Below are positions 13,360 through 27,691 of a stretch of DNA of 64,000 nucleotides, in pieces. This DNA is from Ursus arctos. Its lineage: Eukaryota; Chordata; Mammalia; Carnivora; Ursidae. Positions within the stretch are counted from its first letter, which is position 1. Every line of letters starts with the position of its first letter. Below the pieces are notes generated by a model. That model did not search any database. It saw only the letters and a list, made by a program, of their open reading frames with translations, and was not told where the DNA came from. The position numbers were made by a program, and so were the translations under genes. The DNA is taken from the NCBI RefSeq assembly GCF_023065955.2, contig NW_026623056.1, forward strand, positions 82,831,256 to 82,895,255, written 5' to 3'.

Positions 13360-15650
13360 TTTTCTTCCAAACCTTCCTACTTGCTCCACGGAACTGCTCC
13401 CTCCCCACTCAGGGGAGTCCTCAACTCAGCTCCAACCCTTGCAGTAGACAGGCTCTCAGACAGCCATGTACCCTTCCCCAAAAGTCTCCTCACCACTCCT
13501 TCCCCTGTGCTCTCCTGAGGCCTCCCCATCTCCCTCCTTTCCTCAGGGTTGGAAAGTAGAGTCAGGGGCTCCTTACAACCTAATTCCAATTTCAAAACAT
13601 TAATCTTCCAATCCTGAACAAAAAGGTCTACTTCTTTGAGGCTGTACCTGCAGGAATTTCTGTTAATGCCCTCCACACCCCCTTGCTGACATATCTCCAA
13701 CCTCTATCCTTCCAGGGACTTAAACCCAGTCTTTGAGGACCAAGCAGAGAGCAGGATGATAGTCAGGTCCTATCATCTTTCTGGTTGACATCAAAATCTG
13801 TGTAGACAACACATCAACCATCGAAATACCTTGGTCTTATCCTTACACTCTCTTCCACTCAGACACACACAGCCCTCCCAACTGCAATAGCTCTGAAATA
13901 ATCCTCAAAACACTTCATTCTGACCACTAGCTCCCAGCCTTTCAGTTCTCTCCCTCAGTGACTCCTCTCTTGGGCCTTTATTAAAATCCAGGCCTCTGAT
14001 TCCTCTCCTTTTAGCCACTCTGCCATTCTGCTTCTCTGAATCTGTCCCTGGATTCAATGGCACTTCATCTCGCCGCCCTCCCCCCCCCCCCCCCCCCCCC
14101 CCCCCGCCCCTTCTGTCCCACCCGTATCAGTTCCATCACTGCCCCGGGGCTGCTGGGTGCTGCTGCTGGAGAGAATCCCATGGTGCTGACGATTACAGTT
14201 GCATTAAATTTGCAATCTTCAGCCTCCTCTGGGATCCCCAAGCTGCCTGGCAATTTCATAACTGGCTCTCCCACCCCTCGCCCCGACTCCTTCTCAGGAG
14301 CTTTATTTTGAAACTTCTCAACTCTCCTGACACTGCGGGTTGCCCTACTCCTGCAGATAACCTTAGCTTTTAACACTTCTCAGAGGAAAGAGAAGTCTTA
14401 AGGTGGGACCCCCGTCCCCCCTTCAACAACCTGCTGCCAAGCCAGAGTCTAATCCCATGGCTGCACTCAGGTCTTTGTGATTCTGCCCACCCCCCGTTTT
14501 CTCAGTGACCTGCTCTATCACCCCTTCTGCCCTGCTGGTGCCCAACATCGTCAGCCCTTTCCATGGCACGAAGCACTCTTGAGCCTCTCTTATTTCAAAC
14601 AGCACTCCCTGGATCCCCAATCTCCCTGGAGCAACTGCCCCTCACATTCCCCAGCCCCATCTTAGCTTCTTTAAAAAGCTGTCTATAGACACTCTCTCCA
14701 CTTCTTCACCTTCTATCCACACCTCAATTTACCACCATCTGGCTTCATCGCTGCACTGAAAGTACTCTCATGAGTGTCACCAACAGCCTCCTTCACTGTT
14801 ATTAAATCCAAAGGGCAACTTGTGGTCCCCATTTCTCCTCATCCCTCTGTGACATAGGACTCCACTGCCTATGTCTTCCTTGTTACCATTTCTTTCCTTG
14901 ATTTTTAGGTCCATCTCTTGGCACTTTGACATTGTCAGTTGTTTCTTTTCATTTTCCTTTTGTGAGCAGCTGCCTTCTGCCTGTCTTTAAAATCTGGGTT
15001 TCTCTGTTCATTCCCAGGACCAGTTTTCTCCCATCTCTATACAGTCCTTCTGGCCAAGCTAATGAAAACCCGTGACTTGAGCTGCCATTAGAGCTGCCCT
15101 GTGAGCCCAGAGCTCTCTGCGGAGCACCCGCTCACATCCCCACAGCCTGGGTGTGGGCCCAGCGGGCTAAAAAGACACCTCAGCTCAACATGATCCAAAC
15201 CAAATTCATCTTCCACCCCACACCGCTCCCCTGCTTGATTTCTTTTCTCTCCCTTTACTCCCTCATGAGCGTACCTACGGAGGAACTTTGAGCCTTTTCC
15301 CTCCTTTGGTCCCTGCACATTCCTTCTTCCTGGCTCACCCTCTCCACCTTCCCTCATCTAATTCTCACCCAGTCTTCAGACTCTCAGCTCAAATTTCAAT
15401 TTATCTGGGAAACCTTTCCCTACTTCCCAAATCGGAGGTGGTCAGCTGTCCCATGAACTACCGCAGGGTTGTTCATGACTGTATCTCTGTCACCTGACTC
15501 TCCCTGCCTGCTCGCTCGTAACACTGATAAGCTGGGAGTTCTGGAAGGACAAGGATGACATCTGTTGAATTTCCAGCACCTGGTACACACCTGGCACATA
15601 CAAGGTAGGACATAAATGTATGGACTAAGTCAACGAATGGATAGAGAAAC
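13360..15650 (+). repeat. Ancient LINE (L2/CR1-like), degraded
   Basis: Long C/T-rich stretch with features of the L2 sense strand: CACCAACAGCCTCCTTCACT, later CCCATCTCTATACAGTCCTT, and an end block ACCTGGTACACACCTGGCAC-ATACAAGGTAGGACATAAATG like the L2 3' end. All frames are broken. Family call is from pattern only. Confidence 0.55.
14080..14105. repeat. (C)26 homopolymer
   Basis: 26 consecutive C on the plus strand, bounded by CGCCGCCCT and GCCCC. In SYNJ1 pre-mRNA this is a G run able to form quadruplexes. Confidence 0.9.
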
Positions 15651-15817
15651 GTGAAAGCTGGAGCTGTCTTGCATGGTGTGCAACTCTTAAATGTGTTAGT
15701 ATCTGGCTGTACACGGCCTCACGGTATGATATATTGTCATTTTATAAATTAAGGGATGTACTGTCATGGGAAACATGCTAGAATAACACAGCATATAGCA
15801 TGAGAAAGCATCTGCAT

Positions 15818-15819
<2 letters not shown>

Positions 15820-15852
<33 letters not shown>

Positions 15853-16013
15853 TTAAAGATTTTATTTATTCATTTGACAGAGAGACAGCCAGTGAGAGAG
15901 GGAACACAGCAGGGGGAGTGTGAGAGGGAGAAGCAGGCTCCTAGTGGAGGAGCCTGATGTGGGGCTCTCGAGCCCAAGGCAGACGCTTAATGACTACGCC
16001 ACCCAGGTGCCCC
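15820..16013 (-). mobile_element. CAN-SINE with internal deletion
   Basis: Starts with an expanded (TTTA)n tail, then GACAGAGAGACAGCCAGTGA and ends CACCCAGGTGCCCC. The usual segment between GGGGCTC and CCGAAGGCAG is shortened. Duplication C(A)(T/C)CTGCATTT at 15809-15819 and 16016-16026. Confidence 0.9.
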
Positions 16014-16512
16014 TGCACCTGCATTTCTCGATTACATTTAAGGAAATTATTATCCAGGTAACTGGGTACTAAATGCTAAATCTGAAATGGCCATATTTAT
16101 ATGGGTCTGCTCAAATGCATGTGTTCCTAGCCTCCTTGAGTATCTTTTAAAAATTGCTTTGAAATGTATCTTCTTTTGTAGTAACTACTTTGAACTCATT
16201 TCTGTTGTCAGAACACCCACTTTGAACTTCTACTTTTCTACCTTAACTGCAACTAGTGGGACCAAACCACACACCAGAAATGCCAATTCGTGCTCTCAGC
16301 ACAGAAGGACATAAAACTCACACTTTTAAAGATCTTAACCTTTAAATGGAAAAATGGCAAATACATTTGCAGTTTGAAGCCTGGGTACAGGCAAAATAGA
16401 CAAATACAAGGCAAAACAAAATCTAATTAATACTGCTCTGTGTGTTACAAGAAGATAGAGATGGATAAACTTGGAGACTAAGACCTCACTGATGGGAAAT
16501 GACGCTTATCTA

Positions 16513-16701
<189 letters not shown>

Positions 16702-19606
16702 CTAGTTGATTAAAAGAAATGGAAAATAAAAATTCATTAGCATTAAAATTATCTTGGAATAAAGCGACTGCTTTAGTACACTATGCAATAGTCTAGGCTA
16801 AATTCAGCTAGATTCAATTCAACATATACTGAATTTTTAAGTAGCTTAAACACTCCCGGTTTTCCCTTTAAAAGCCTGTGTTGCTAAATCTAAGGTCTTC
16901 TCTTCCAGGATGCACACAGACTGAGGTTTCTTTTGCTGTAGCCAGTATCTTTCCCTGGCCAGATGTAAACTCACCACAACTTTGCTATATAATTTTATAC
17001 TTCCTTTGATTCTGATCCACAGATTAAGTAATTGTTCCTACATGAAATAATTACAGAAGAGATGGACTGGCATTCCGCCTTTCCTATAAATGTGAGTGGC
17101 TTTTAGACAAAAGTTTAACCTATAACAGCCAAACACATTATAATTAAGTCACATTGTCCTGTTGACGTATTTAAAAAATAGTTTCAAAAAACCTGCAAAC
17201 AGTCACAAGACTTCTTGGTCAAACAGAGACTGTGCACTAGAAAGACATTCTCGTTTAAAATCCATACCATGTGACAAAATTGCTTTCTAAAATGTAAGCT
17301 CTCTCCTACACAGTTTCAACTTCCTTCCTTTAAAGAGCTTCTGGAGTATATAAAATAAGTGAACTTTTCTGGTATTTCCAAAGGAGCTGTGTAGCTGTGA
17401 CCAACATGCTGTGAAGACAGCCGGCATCTTTGTGGGTACAGATCTTCCTTGGCTCAAAGTGCTATCGACATTAGAATTCCCTGAAGGCACAGGATGGAGA
17501 CACTGAAAGCTGCTGGCCTGAATGGTACAGTCGTTTTTAATAGTAATTTAGTATCCACACTGAGCTTTGAAGTCAGTGTCCTAAGAAACTAATAATCCTT
17601 TACTTGCTCATCAGACCAAATCAATTCCATTTTAGAACTTGGCAACAGATTTCATAGGTCTTTAAAGAACACACTCGAGAAGGTCATCCTTTAGGTTTAC
17701 CCCACTTAAGCTATCTACTTTTCCCAGCTCCTTCTCTGGAATGGGAGAGCTCTTAAGGATCTACATCCTACAAGATGTGAGGCAGAAATAATGTTATTAA
17801 CAAAGGCAACAGAATAGAGGTTTGGAAATATCTAACTTTGAAAAGGACGAATTAAACATTATTATATACTTTCCATAAATGTAATTTTTACAGAATTTTC
17901 AAAATATTTTTAGGGAGCTAAGAGTGGGTATTTTCTAAGAGCGTAACACTGATAACTAGACTTGAGGGTGAGGGACAGGGCTGAAAAGGCAGGGAAAAAA
18001 CTAAACAAGGAAAATTATCAGAGAAAGACAAAAGAAGTACGCAGCAAGGGAGTAAGCTAACGTCAAATTGAGCGTTGCTCTTAAATATTTATATCCTCAT
18101 GGGATGAAGTCATGCTTTAGAAAAACTAAGCTAGAATTAAATTTAAAAATCAGTAATTTCCATACAGTTAAGACACAACAAAGTTACAAGACCGGCAGGA
18201 AGGAATATCTGCAGCACAAATGGAAAGGGACTGAACTTTACACGAAGGCCGCTTCAGAAGATGAATAAATACCCCAGGGAAAAATAGGCTAAGGACATAC
18301 GTTGCTCATTAGAAAGTACCAAGGGCCAATAAATGAAATAACCCACAATTAAAATCTTAACAGAAATGACATACCACTTCTGGTTTTTCAGGTTGTCAAA
18401 GTTAGAAATTACCCAATATCGATTAGGATGTAGGTATTAGGTAATCTGAGGCATAATATAATTAGATCCATACTTTCTGAAGAGCAATTAGGCAACAAGT
18501 ATCAAATGGTAATATGCCTATATTTTCTAACCCAGAGGTCAGGAATAACAGGATAAGCACACAAAATTACAGTGGACACAGCACTCTCCTGGAATGTTGG
18601 TTTTAATAATTAAAAGTTGGAAACAATCTGGCTATTAGTAAGAGTTTGTTAAATAAATTTATGTATTTATCCACATAACGAAATTAATGCAGACATTAAA
18701 AACATATTTGCTCATATAGAAAAATGCCCATGAGACATTTCTCAAGTGCAGAGGTAGTGAGAAAACAGCATTTACAACACCATCTTATTTGTGTTTGTGC
18801 GCATATGTACGTATATGTGTACACGTATATCCCGCTTGTGTTACTACGTACACAAATGTATACATAATCCCATTGGTTTTAATATACATGCATCTATGAA
18901 GGTTAAGAGAAATTATTTTGTGATGTTTGGATTAGTGTTCTTCATTATTTCTTTCTTTATACTTTTCTGTATTTCACGATTTACTTTTGCTTGAGTGTAT
19001 TACTATTACATTCAGGAAAAACCAGCATATAAAACCTATTTCAAAAGCAATACATGTGTGGAAACTGTCCTTTTACTCCAAGGAAACTGAAGTAATGTGA
19101 CAGAAGAGCAAGCTCAGGGAGGACTTTCTGAGTTGCCCACTGTTAGAGAAATTAGGTCTGGATTTTAGTCCATCCTTCTAGTGACCACATATTTAGAAAT
19201 TAAGGATCTGTCCAAAAGCATTTAGAAAAAATAGACACAGCACTTTATAGAAGTAAAACTATTCCAGGCCATTGATGTAAATTGCTTCCATCAATAATAT
19301 TTTAAGTCAGAGGTTAGGAATACCTCCACTAATTAAAAATTTCTACAATATTTCAGTGGATGGATTTGTTATCTATGGGAATTATTTTACCTACACCTGA
19401 AAAAGGTATCTGGATACCACGATCCAAGCCAATAAAAGCAGTTCCTAGGAATAAAGAGTACCTTCCTCTCTTGCTTTCTTGTAAATAAAGCACATTTTCT
19501 TCATTTGATAGAAATCTTTCCTACTATGAATGAGACAGAATATCTATCCCAATTAATAAAGTTTCCATATAATAAAAATCCAGTTAGGTGATAAACATGT
19601 TTTCTT
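16702..19606. other. SYNJ1 intron, no recognised element
   Basis: About 2.9 kb of AT-rich intron. No recognisable repeat, RNA gene or conserved ORF. Confidence 0.55.
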
Positions 19607-19800
19607 CTTTTTAAGATTTTATTTATTCATTCAACAGAGAGAGAGACAGCCAGCGAAAGAGGGAACACAAGCAGAGGGAGTGGGAGAGGAAGAAGCAGGC
19701 TCCCAGCGGAAGAGCCTGATGTGGGGCTCGATCGCAGAACGCCAGGATCACGCCCTGAGCCGAAGGCAGACGCTTAACGACTAAGCCACCCAGACGCCCC
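19607..19800 (-). mobile_element. CAN-SINE
   Basis: Minus-strand copy with head GCCACCCAGACGCCCC. Perfect 16-bp duplication ATAAACATGTTTTCTT at 19591-19606 and 19801-19816 shows a recent insertion. Same sense as SYNJ1, 231 nt below exon 19. Confidence 0.94.
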
Positions 19801-20031
19801 ATAAACATGTTTTCTTTTTAGTCTGTTAACAATGGTAGTATCTTTAGGGAGGACCAAAATAATTCCAAGCTGGTCAGAAACAGTCTAAACAATAAATCTT
19901 AAAGCACACCATAAGGTCTTCTATAGTCCTGCACTGGAAATACATTTAGATAATTTTGCTGCCTGTCTATAAAAACATAATCTTCAGATACCTTATTTCA
20001 AATGGTTTAGAATCAACAAATGCTACCTTAC

Positions 20032-20110
20032 CTCTTTACCATTTAGGTTCAAAACACTCAAGGCAGAGCTTCCCTCCAAAAATGTAACCCACATTTTATC
20101 TTCTACAAAC
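20032..20110 (-). CDS. SYNJ1: SYNJ1 coding exon (window exon 19), RRM-like domain
   Basis: 79-nt exon completing Arg, then FVEDKMWVTFLEGSSALSVL and NLNGKE. It supplies the beta3 strand (MWVTFLE) and second helix of the RRM-like fold. Acceptor TTTCTTGAAG, donor GAG|GTAAGG. Phase 2 in, phase 0 out. Confidence 0.93.
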
Positions 20111-20339
20111 CTTCAAGAAAGAGAAAAATAAACCATAAAAAAATAACCAATACCTTATATATAACTAGCCCTAAGACTAGCTCAATGACTATTGATCAAC
20201 AAGGACCTATAGAGGCCAGGAAGTAAATAACAGGGAGAGCAGTAGGGCCACTGGTGACCTGGAGAGGGCACCCTTCCTCTAAAAGCTTTCAAATTCAAAT
20301 TTCTTTCAAATAGTATGCTAATAAAGCAGTGGGACCTGT

Positions 20340-20510
20340 GGATCTCCATTTGTGATCCCTGCTAATGTAATCCTTCATTTCACTGACAAGGAAAAAAAGG
20401 GCCAGAGGTTTTAAGTGGCTTGTTCAAAGTGATCCTATAACGATAATGAGTTACAGGGCTAGAATCCAAGTCTCCTGGCTCCATAGTCCACAACCATGTA
20501 TTTTCATGGT
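20340..20510 (-). repeat. MIR fragment, antisense
   Basis: TTTCACTGACAAGGAAAAAA then AGAGGTTTTAAGTGGCTTGT and GGGCTAGAATCCAAGTCTCC follow the antisense MIR core. Confidence 0.6.
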
Positions 20511-20917
20511 CTCAGTGACTTCCCTGAAGCAAATTTCCTTTGACCAAGAAATAAGATAGGGAGTTGTCATTAGAATATATATCTGACTGGCCCCAAGGTA
20601 CCTCAGTTTATTATGGTCTTTGTCTTTATTCACTGACAGCCATTTACTCTCTTGGGACTTCGATGGACTTTGCTATGATTCTAAATTTGTAATTTTGAAA
20701 TAAGAAACCCCCAAAAGGAAAAAAAATAAAAAGGACATTAGAACAAGTTATGAATAAGATGATCACTGACATGTAATAATGTTACTGTTTAAAAAAGAGG
20801 AAAACAAAAACATTATTAGTCTTATTTACAGAACAATTTTATACGTAGAACTACTTCCAATTATAATCAAGATCAGAAATCCTTGCAGATTTTTCAAAGG
20901 GGCAAATATGTACACGT

Positions 20918-20921
<4 letters not shown>

Positions 20922-20957
<36 letters not shown>
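20922..20957. repeat. (CA)n microsatellite
   Basis: About 18 perfect CA units after TGTACACGTGTA. Likely polymorphic. Confidence 0.95.
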
Positions 20958-20959
<2 letters not shown>

Positions 20960-21361
20960 AACCTAGGATTCAAAAGTATGGCTTATGGAAATCAAGAGGA
21001 ACAGGCTGTATTTTCTTCCTGTTTTCACCCATTAGGGTAAAAGCATCTAGATTTTTCCCCCAATTAATAGAAGTATCTACATTTGTCCCATTTACATTTC
21101 CAGGGAATCTCATATTTACAAATAAAGGGGTTTACAGATGTTGGTCATTCCTTAACAGTTGTTTTATTCTAGACCAAAAGGTAATGGTCAGTTTAGCTTT
21201 GCCGGTGATAGTAGTCCTATCCTCATTTACTTCCATTGTCTGCTTTTTCTATTCTAACTTGGTTGTCTGCAGGTGTAACAACCAGAATATTCCATGTGTG
21301 GAGACAACACATAGTTTTATAATGTTAGGGTAATATCTTATTTTGTTACCAATACTTTTTC

Positions 21362-21555
21362 TTTTTTTTCTTTTTTAAAGATTTTATTTATTTGAGAGAA
21401 AGAGGGTGAGATAGAGAGCACAAGAGTGGGGGTGAGGGGCAGAGGGAGAAGCATACTCCCCGCTGAGCAGGGAGCCTGATGTGGGACTTGGGGACTCCGG
21501 GATCATGACCTGAGCCGAAGGCGGACGCCTAACCGACTGAGCCACCCAGGGGCCC
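21362..21555 (-). mobile_element. CAN-SINE, older subfamily
   Basis: Minus-strand copy with CCCGCTGAGCAGGGAGCCTG and head CACCCAGGGGCCC. Perfect 14-bp duplication ACCAATACTTTTTC at 21348-21361 and 21556-21569. Confidence 0.93.
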
Positions 21556-22659
21556 ACCAATACTTTTTCAAATGATAACAAGCACTTTGGGGAAAGCTTC
21601 TGGCTCCCATTTAATACCAAGTTCCTTCGAGACTGGGTTATAAAGACAGGTTGTTTTCCTGTATCAGAGTCTTTCATTCCTAATGTACACTTTGGATTCT
21701 CTCTAACCCAGTGCCGTATTCTACACGCGCTCATGAGGACACTTGTCTGCTACTATGCTGCCCACATTTGTGCTCCTGGTAATCTGGCTTTCTGTACTTG
21801 GCAAGGCTTACTGTCATCTGTAAACTTGGAGACTTCACTATGTACTTCCTAGTGCCTTAGGATTTTAGAAATGTTTTATTTTAAAGCTTTGGGGTGGAAC
21901 TTTGTTAAAAGATTTGAGGGATATATAAATGCAATTTCTTCTCTATTTGCTCATTTACTTTCTGAAAGGACTCTAGGTTTCCTGGGCATGCTTCTCACTC
22001 TACAGAAAGCACACCATTTTCAGTCTGTGGAGTACTCTATTTAGGATCTAGGGAAGCCATTACACAATTCTGGTCTTCCCAACTAGATCACGAGTAGGAA
22101 TCGAGACTCCAATTTCTCCTCTGCTCTCCCGCAGCACCTAGTACAGAGATCCATCCATCAAATAGCTACAAAACATACCTAAACGAGTAGATGAAAAGCA
22201 CAGAAAGGAATCAAACCTCTTCCCTATGAAAATTCAAACACATACATGTCATTCAATCTCTCAAAACTGCTGTACGCTTGGAAGAGAACATTTTTTTAAA
22301 CAAGGGAAGAAGCATCTGGTTCTGCAAAAGGCAGATGGCTAAGTCAATGACAGAAATGAAGATGGTAATGGATGACTCCTGACTGTTCATCTGGTGGTGC
22401 TGCTTCTCCATTACTTGGAAATTAAGTGTGCTTAAAATTACTTAAAACATCAAATTTCTTAAAACAAGGAAGGAAAAGTCACTCTGCTGTACTCCTAACT
22501 CTCCTTACGAAAATAAAACAGTGATTGAAGCTTCATTTTTGCCATGGGCTTTGTTATACATTAGATGGTATGGGAATCTAAAATAGCACATCTAAATGTG
22601 CACATATTTTTGTCATCAATTGTTCACATAAACTTTTATTACTCAACTTCAAACTTTCT

Positions 22660-22851
22660 TTTTTTTTTTTTTTTAAGATTTTATTTATTTAACAGAGACA
22701 GCCAGCGAGAGAGGGAACACAAGCAGGGGGAGTGGGAGAGGAAGAAGCAGGCTCACAGCGGAGAAGCCTGATGTGGGGCTCGATTCCATAACGCCGGGAT
22801 CACGCCCTGAGCTGAAGGCAGACGCTTAACGGTTGCGCCCCCCAGGCGCCC
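22660..22851 (-). mobile_element. CAN-SINE
   Basis: Minus-strand copy with T-rich start and head CCCAGGCGCC. Perfect 18-bp duplication CTCAACTTCAAACTTTCT at 22642-22659 and 22852-22869. Confidence 0.95.
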
Positions 22852-22953
22852 CTCAACTTCAAACTTTCTAACCAGAATTCAGTTTCGAAACCTATTAAGT
22901 CTTTGAATAGCATTTCTATAGTATGATTTTCCTGCAGTTTGGAAATAAAAATA

Positions 22954-23275
22954 CAGTTGACCCTTGAACAACACAGATTTGAACTGCAGATTTCAGCTTA
23001 TGTGGATTTTCCCCAATACAGTTCAGTACTGCAAATGTTTGTTCTCTTCCTTATGATTTTAATAACATTTTCTTTCCTCTAGCTTACTTTATGATAAGTA
23101 TATAAGACATATAACATAAAAAATATGTGTGAATTGACTGTTTACATTATTGGTAAGGCTTCCAGTCAACAGTAGGCTATTAGTAGTTTTGGGGGAGTCA
23201 AAACTTTCTAAGTAGATTTTCAACTGCATGGGAGGATCAGTGCCCCTAACTCCCACATTATTCAAGGGTCTACTG
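22954..23275. mobile_element. Tigger-class DNA transposon (MER2-like), non-autonomous
   Basis: Terminal inverted repeats CAGTTGACCCTTGAACAACA and TTCAAGGGTCTACTG inside TA target sites. No transposase ORF. A second copy of the same family is at 36188-36513. Confidence 0.8.
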
Positions 23276-23370
23276 TATTCATATGCTATTCAAACAACAA
23301 AAAGGTAATTTCTAATATAGAAAATATTTAGGAGTCATAAGCTGCTTTTAGACACTAAATATTTTACTCA

Positions 23371-23652
<282 letters not shown>

Positions 23653-23674
23653 TCAAGCACCATTAGAAATATCA

Positions 23675-24580
<906 letters not shown>

Positions 24581-24639
24581 CTAAAACAAACATATATAAA
24601 GTAAGTTATTCGGGAAAAAAAAAGTTCTGTTTTCATTCA

Positions 24640-24930
24640 GGCAAGCCATTCATTAAATGTCTATTATGTGCTGGAGAGTCACACAAAATTTGTGTCCATC
24701 AGATGAACACTTGTAACTGAATGGAACAAAGGTTAAGAAAAAATAACTTAGGACTTGTTCACGCCACTTGTTTGACATTTGATTAAACAAAGTAAGAAAC
24801 ATGAATAAGAGAATTCTACCAGAACTTTGAGCTGTAAGAGACAAAACTATAACGGATTTTAGAAATACTACAGTCTGACATCTAATTCTCAAATGAGGAA
24901 GTAAGACCTAGAAAGTTAAGTGGGCCCAAA
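24640..24930. repeat. Possible MIR-like relic
   Basis: CATTCATTAAATGTCTATTATGTGCTGG and CTCAAATGAGGAAGTAAGAC resemble MIR/MIR3 blocks. Weak. Confidence 0.35.
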
Positions 24931-24997
24931 GTGTTAGAATATCTAAGTCAGATGATCATGAAGGCACCATAAAGAGGCCTCAATCACCTCTTACCTA

Positions 24998-25017
24998 AAA
25001 AAAAAAAAAAAAAAAAA
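24998..25017. repeat. Poly-A tract
   Basis: About 20 A with no SINE or L1 body attached that I can recognise. Confidence 0.8.
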
Positions 25018-25363
25018 TTATTTTAACCTTCCAAAATTTTGTGGTTGTGAGTTTTAAAAAAATAAGTTTTAGAAAGGCAGATAATATAAGAAACAAAAGA
25101 ATAAATAAAGCAGACTACCACAGGGTCTTAAAGCCAAAAAACAGTGGCTCTGAAGACTAAGATTCTAAATTCACTACTACTGAAAAAGAAAGAACCAAAA
25201 ATGTATACTCTTCCACTTAAGGTGAATCTTACAGAGACTTTAATATATTTTTTCTCCTGGGAATTATTACGAGTCTTTTTTTTTTTAAATTTTTTAAAGA
25301 AAAGGTAATTTTGTATATGTTAAACTAGAGACATGTATTTAAAAGCATAAAGAGACTCTAAGT

Positions 25364-25544
25364 GGACCGCCTGGGTGGCTTGGTCGGCTAAGCATCTGAC
25401 TCTTGATTTCGGCTCAGGTCATGATCTCAGGGTCGTGACATCAAGCCCTACCGTAGGGCTCCACACTGGGTATGGAGGCTACTTGGGATTGTCTCTCTCC
25501 CTTTCCCTCTGCCCTCCCACTTTTTCTCCCCCTCTTAAAAAAAA

Positions 25545-25579
<35 letters not shown>

Positions 25580-25604
25580 CTGCAAGAGATTAAAAAAAAA
25601 AAAA
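25364..25604 (+). mobile_element. CAN-SINE, antisense to SYNJ1, near exon 15
   Basis: Head GGACCGCCTGGGTGGCTTGG, body GGCTCAGGTCATGATCTCAG, C/T-rich tail, A run, (AG)n at 25553-25579, second A run. It ends 86 nt past the donor of exon 25691-25849. On the gene strand it gives a T14 run and CTCTTGCAG (AG at 25581-25580). Confidence 0.92.
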
Positions 25605-25690
25605 AAGAACACTGTGATTAAGGAAAGCATGTCTCATAACAAAAGATCCCCTTCTTCTCCATGCAAGTATCTTCTTAAATATGTATATAC

Positions 25691-25849
25691 CTGTCCAGCA
25701 TTTTTTTGATTGATAAGCTGATCTCCTGCTATAAGAGAATCCCAATTTTGCTGTCTTATCAGCTCTTTAACTTCTTCATTAGGGAGATCAATGCGATAGT
25801 TGAAATCACCACACCAAAATACATAGTCATGGGAGAACAGCATCCTTCC
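25691..25849 (-). CDS. SYNJ1: SYNJ1 coding exon (window exon 15), 5-phosphatase catalytic core
   Basis: 159-nt, 53-codon phase-0 exon reading [40 protein letters not shown] and [25 protein letters not shown] is the family signature (WxGDxNxR) with the catalytic Asp and Asn. Acceptor CATTCAG, donor CAG|GTATAT. A CAN-SINE in the opposite orientation ends 86 nt past the donor. Confidence 0.97.
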
Positions 25850-26070
25850 CTGAATGCAAGGAGAAGAGATTTTAGATTCTAAACAGTCAATATGAAAAAC
25901 GTTTTACAACTATTTCTTTGCCTCAGATACGCTTGCCTCCCCTGGCCAGGCCCTATTTATTTGACCCGAGACAAATAACACATGAAACATCAATTTAGGT
26001 GAACACTGAACAACTATCTTCAATTTTCAAAAACTGATAGAGAATTTGGAGTACATTAAAGTACATTTCA

Positions 26071-26301
<231 letters not shown>

Positions 26302-26567
26302 TTAAAACGGAAGATTCTATATCAAAGATCGGAACTTCCAATAGTTCTGTGCATGTCAGAAATCAGGAATGTCTATGGCATAAATATAAGACTACAGTTT
26401 GAGGACAAGACTGTGCCACTGTATGGGAAAACTGTTAGTGACTCTTGAGTCAAAAACACATTTAAAACCAAGATTCATGAGTGTTTTCTCTGAAGCGACA
26501 AACATGACAGTTCTTTTGCTTGTTACGTGATGGTAGGAAGGAGCCTCCAGAGAGGGTGTCTACTGAC

Positions 26568-26708
26568 CTGATGAAAGGAGCATGTTGTGGTCTGATAAAA
26601 ACAAACAGGCAGACGCCCACCAACTGCTCAGAGGCCAAAAGCACATACTTGTTGTCTCTGGAGATGGTCTTCTGCAGTTCCACAGCCCAGAGCTTCTGAT
26701 TTGTTGTG
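26568..26708 (-). CDS. SYNJ1: SYNJ1 coding exon (window exon 13), 5-phosphatase domain
   Basis: 141-nt exon reading [40 protein letters not shown] and QHAPFI. It forms the central beta-sandwich of the 5-phosphatase fold. Acceptor TTTTCTGCCAG, donor CAG|GTCAGT. The intron to the next exon is only 268 nt. Confidence 0.95.
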
Positions 26709-27459
26709 CTGGCAGAAAACATTAAAAAGGAATCTTTTAAAAGACATTGACGATACAGCCTATTTTATAAGGCAATTGTCAGCTCTACCTTTATGTACCT
26801 GAATTTCATAAGACTGCCAAACAGGCATGAAATCCACACCAACAGTGAAATCTTTATGTAGGCTGTTTTTTCATTTCCTTTAAAAAGAAAAACCTAAAAT
26901 TTTGCCAAAAGAATACCATACTTCAAAGTTTATTATGCCTTTACAAAGAAAATCTGAGCATACTTATTAAATGAGTGCTCACCATTTGAGTAATCTTCAG
27001 TTATACTTTTTCTTTAGTAATCATTAGGATAAAAGAAGTACATGCTTCCAGACACATTTCCCCTTCTTTTCTTATTTTTCTGTACTATAATTAATATATT
27101 TTAAAAACTTATCATGGAAAATTTTAAACATGCATAAAAAAGAGATAATCATAAGATAAAGCACCATAAACCTATTACCTAGCTTCAACAATTATCAATA
27201 TTTTGCCAATCTTTTTTCTTCCATCTCCCCTCACTTGTGTGTATGTGTATGTGTGAGAGAATATTTTAAACCAAATCTAAGACAAATGCCATTTCACCCA
27301 TATATACTTTAGTATGCATTATCTAATACAATGGACATTTTTATTTTTACATAATCACAATGCCATTATCACACAATTCCTTAATATCACCTAATACTCA
27401 GTTCATATTTAAATTTCCCTAATTATCTAAAAAATGTCTTCTCACAGTTGGCTTCTTTA

Positions 27460-27663
27460 TTTTTTTTTTTTAAAGATTTTATTTTTATTTATTTGACAGA
27501 GATAGAGACAGACAGCGAGAGAGGGAACACAAGCAGGGGGAATGGGAGAGGAAGAAGCAGGCTCATAGCAGAAGAGCCTGATGTGGGGCTCGATCCCAGA
27601 TCGCCGGGATCACGCCCTGAGCCGAAGGCAGACGCTTAACCGCTGTGCCACCCAGGCGCCCCA
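27460..27663 (-). mobile_element. CAN-SINE
   Basis: Minus-strand copy; duplication ACAGTTGGCTTCTTTA at 27444-27459 and 27664-27679 is perfect. Confidence 0.95.
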
Positions 27664-27691
27664 ACAGTTGGCTTCTTTAAAACAGGGTCCA

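Noticed and set aside
25553..25579. (AG)n tract as an independent microsatellite
   Set aside because: It lies between the two A runs of one SINE tail, so it is part of that insertion's tail rather than a separate locus.
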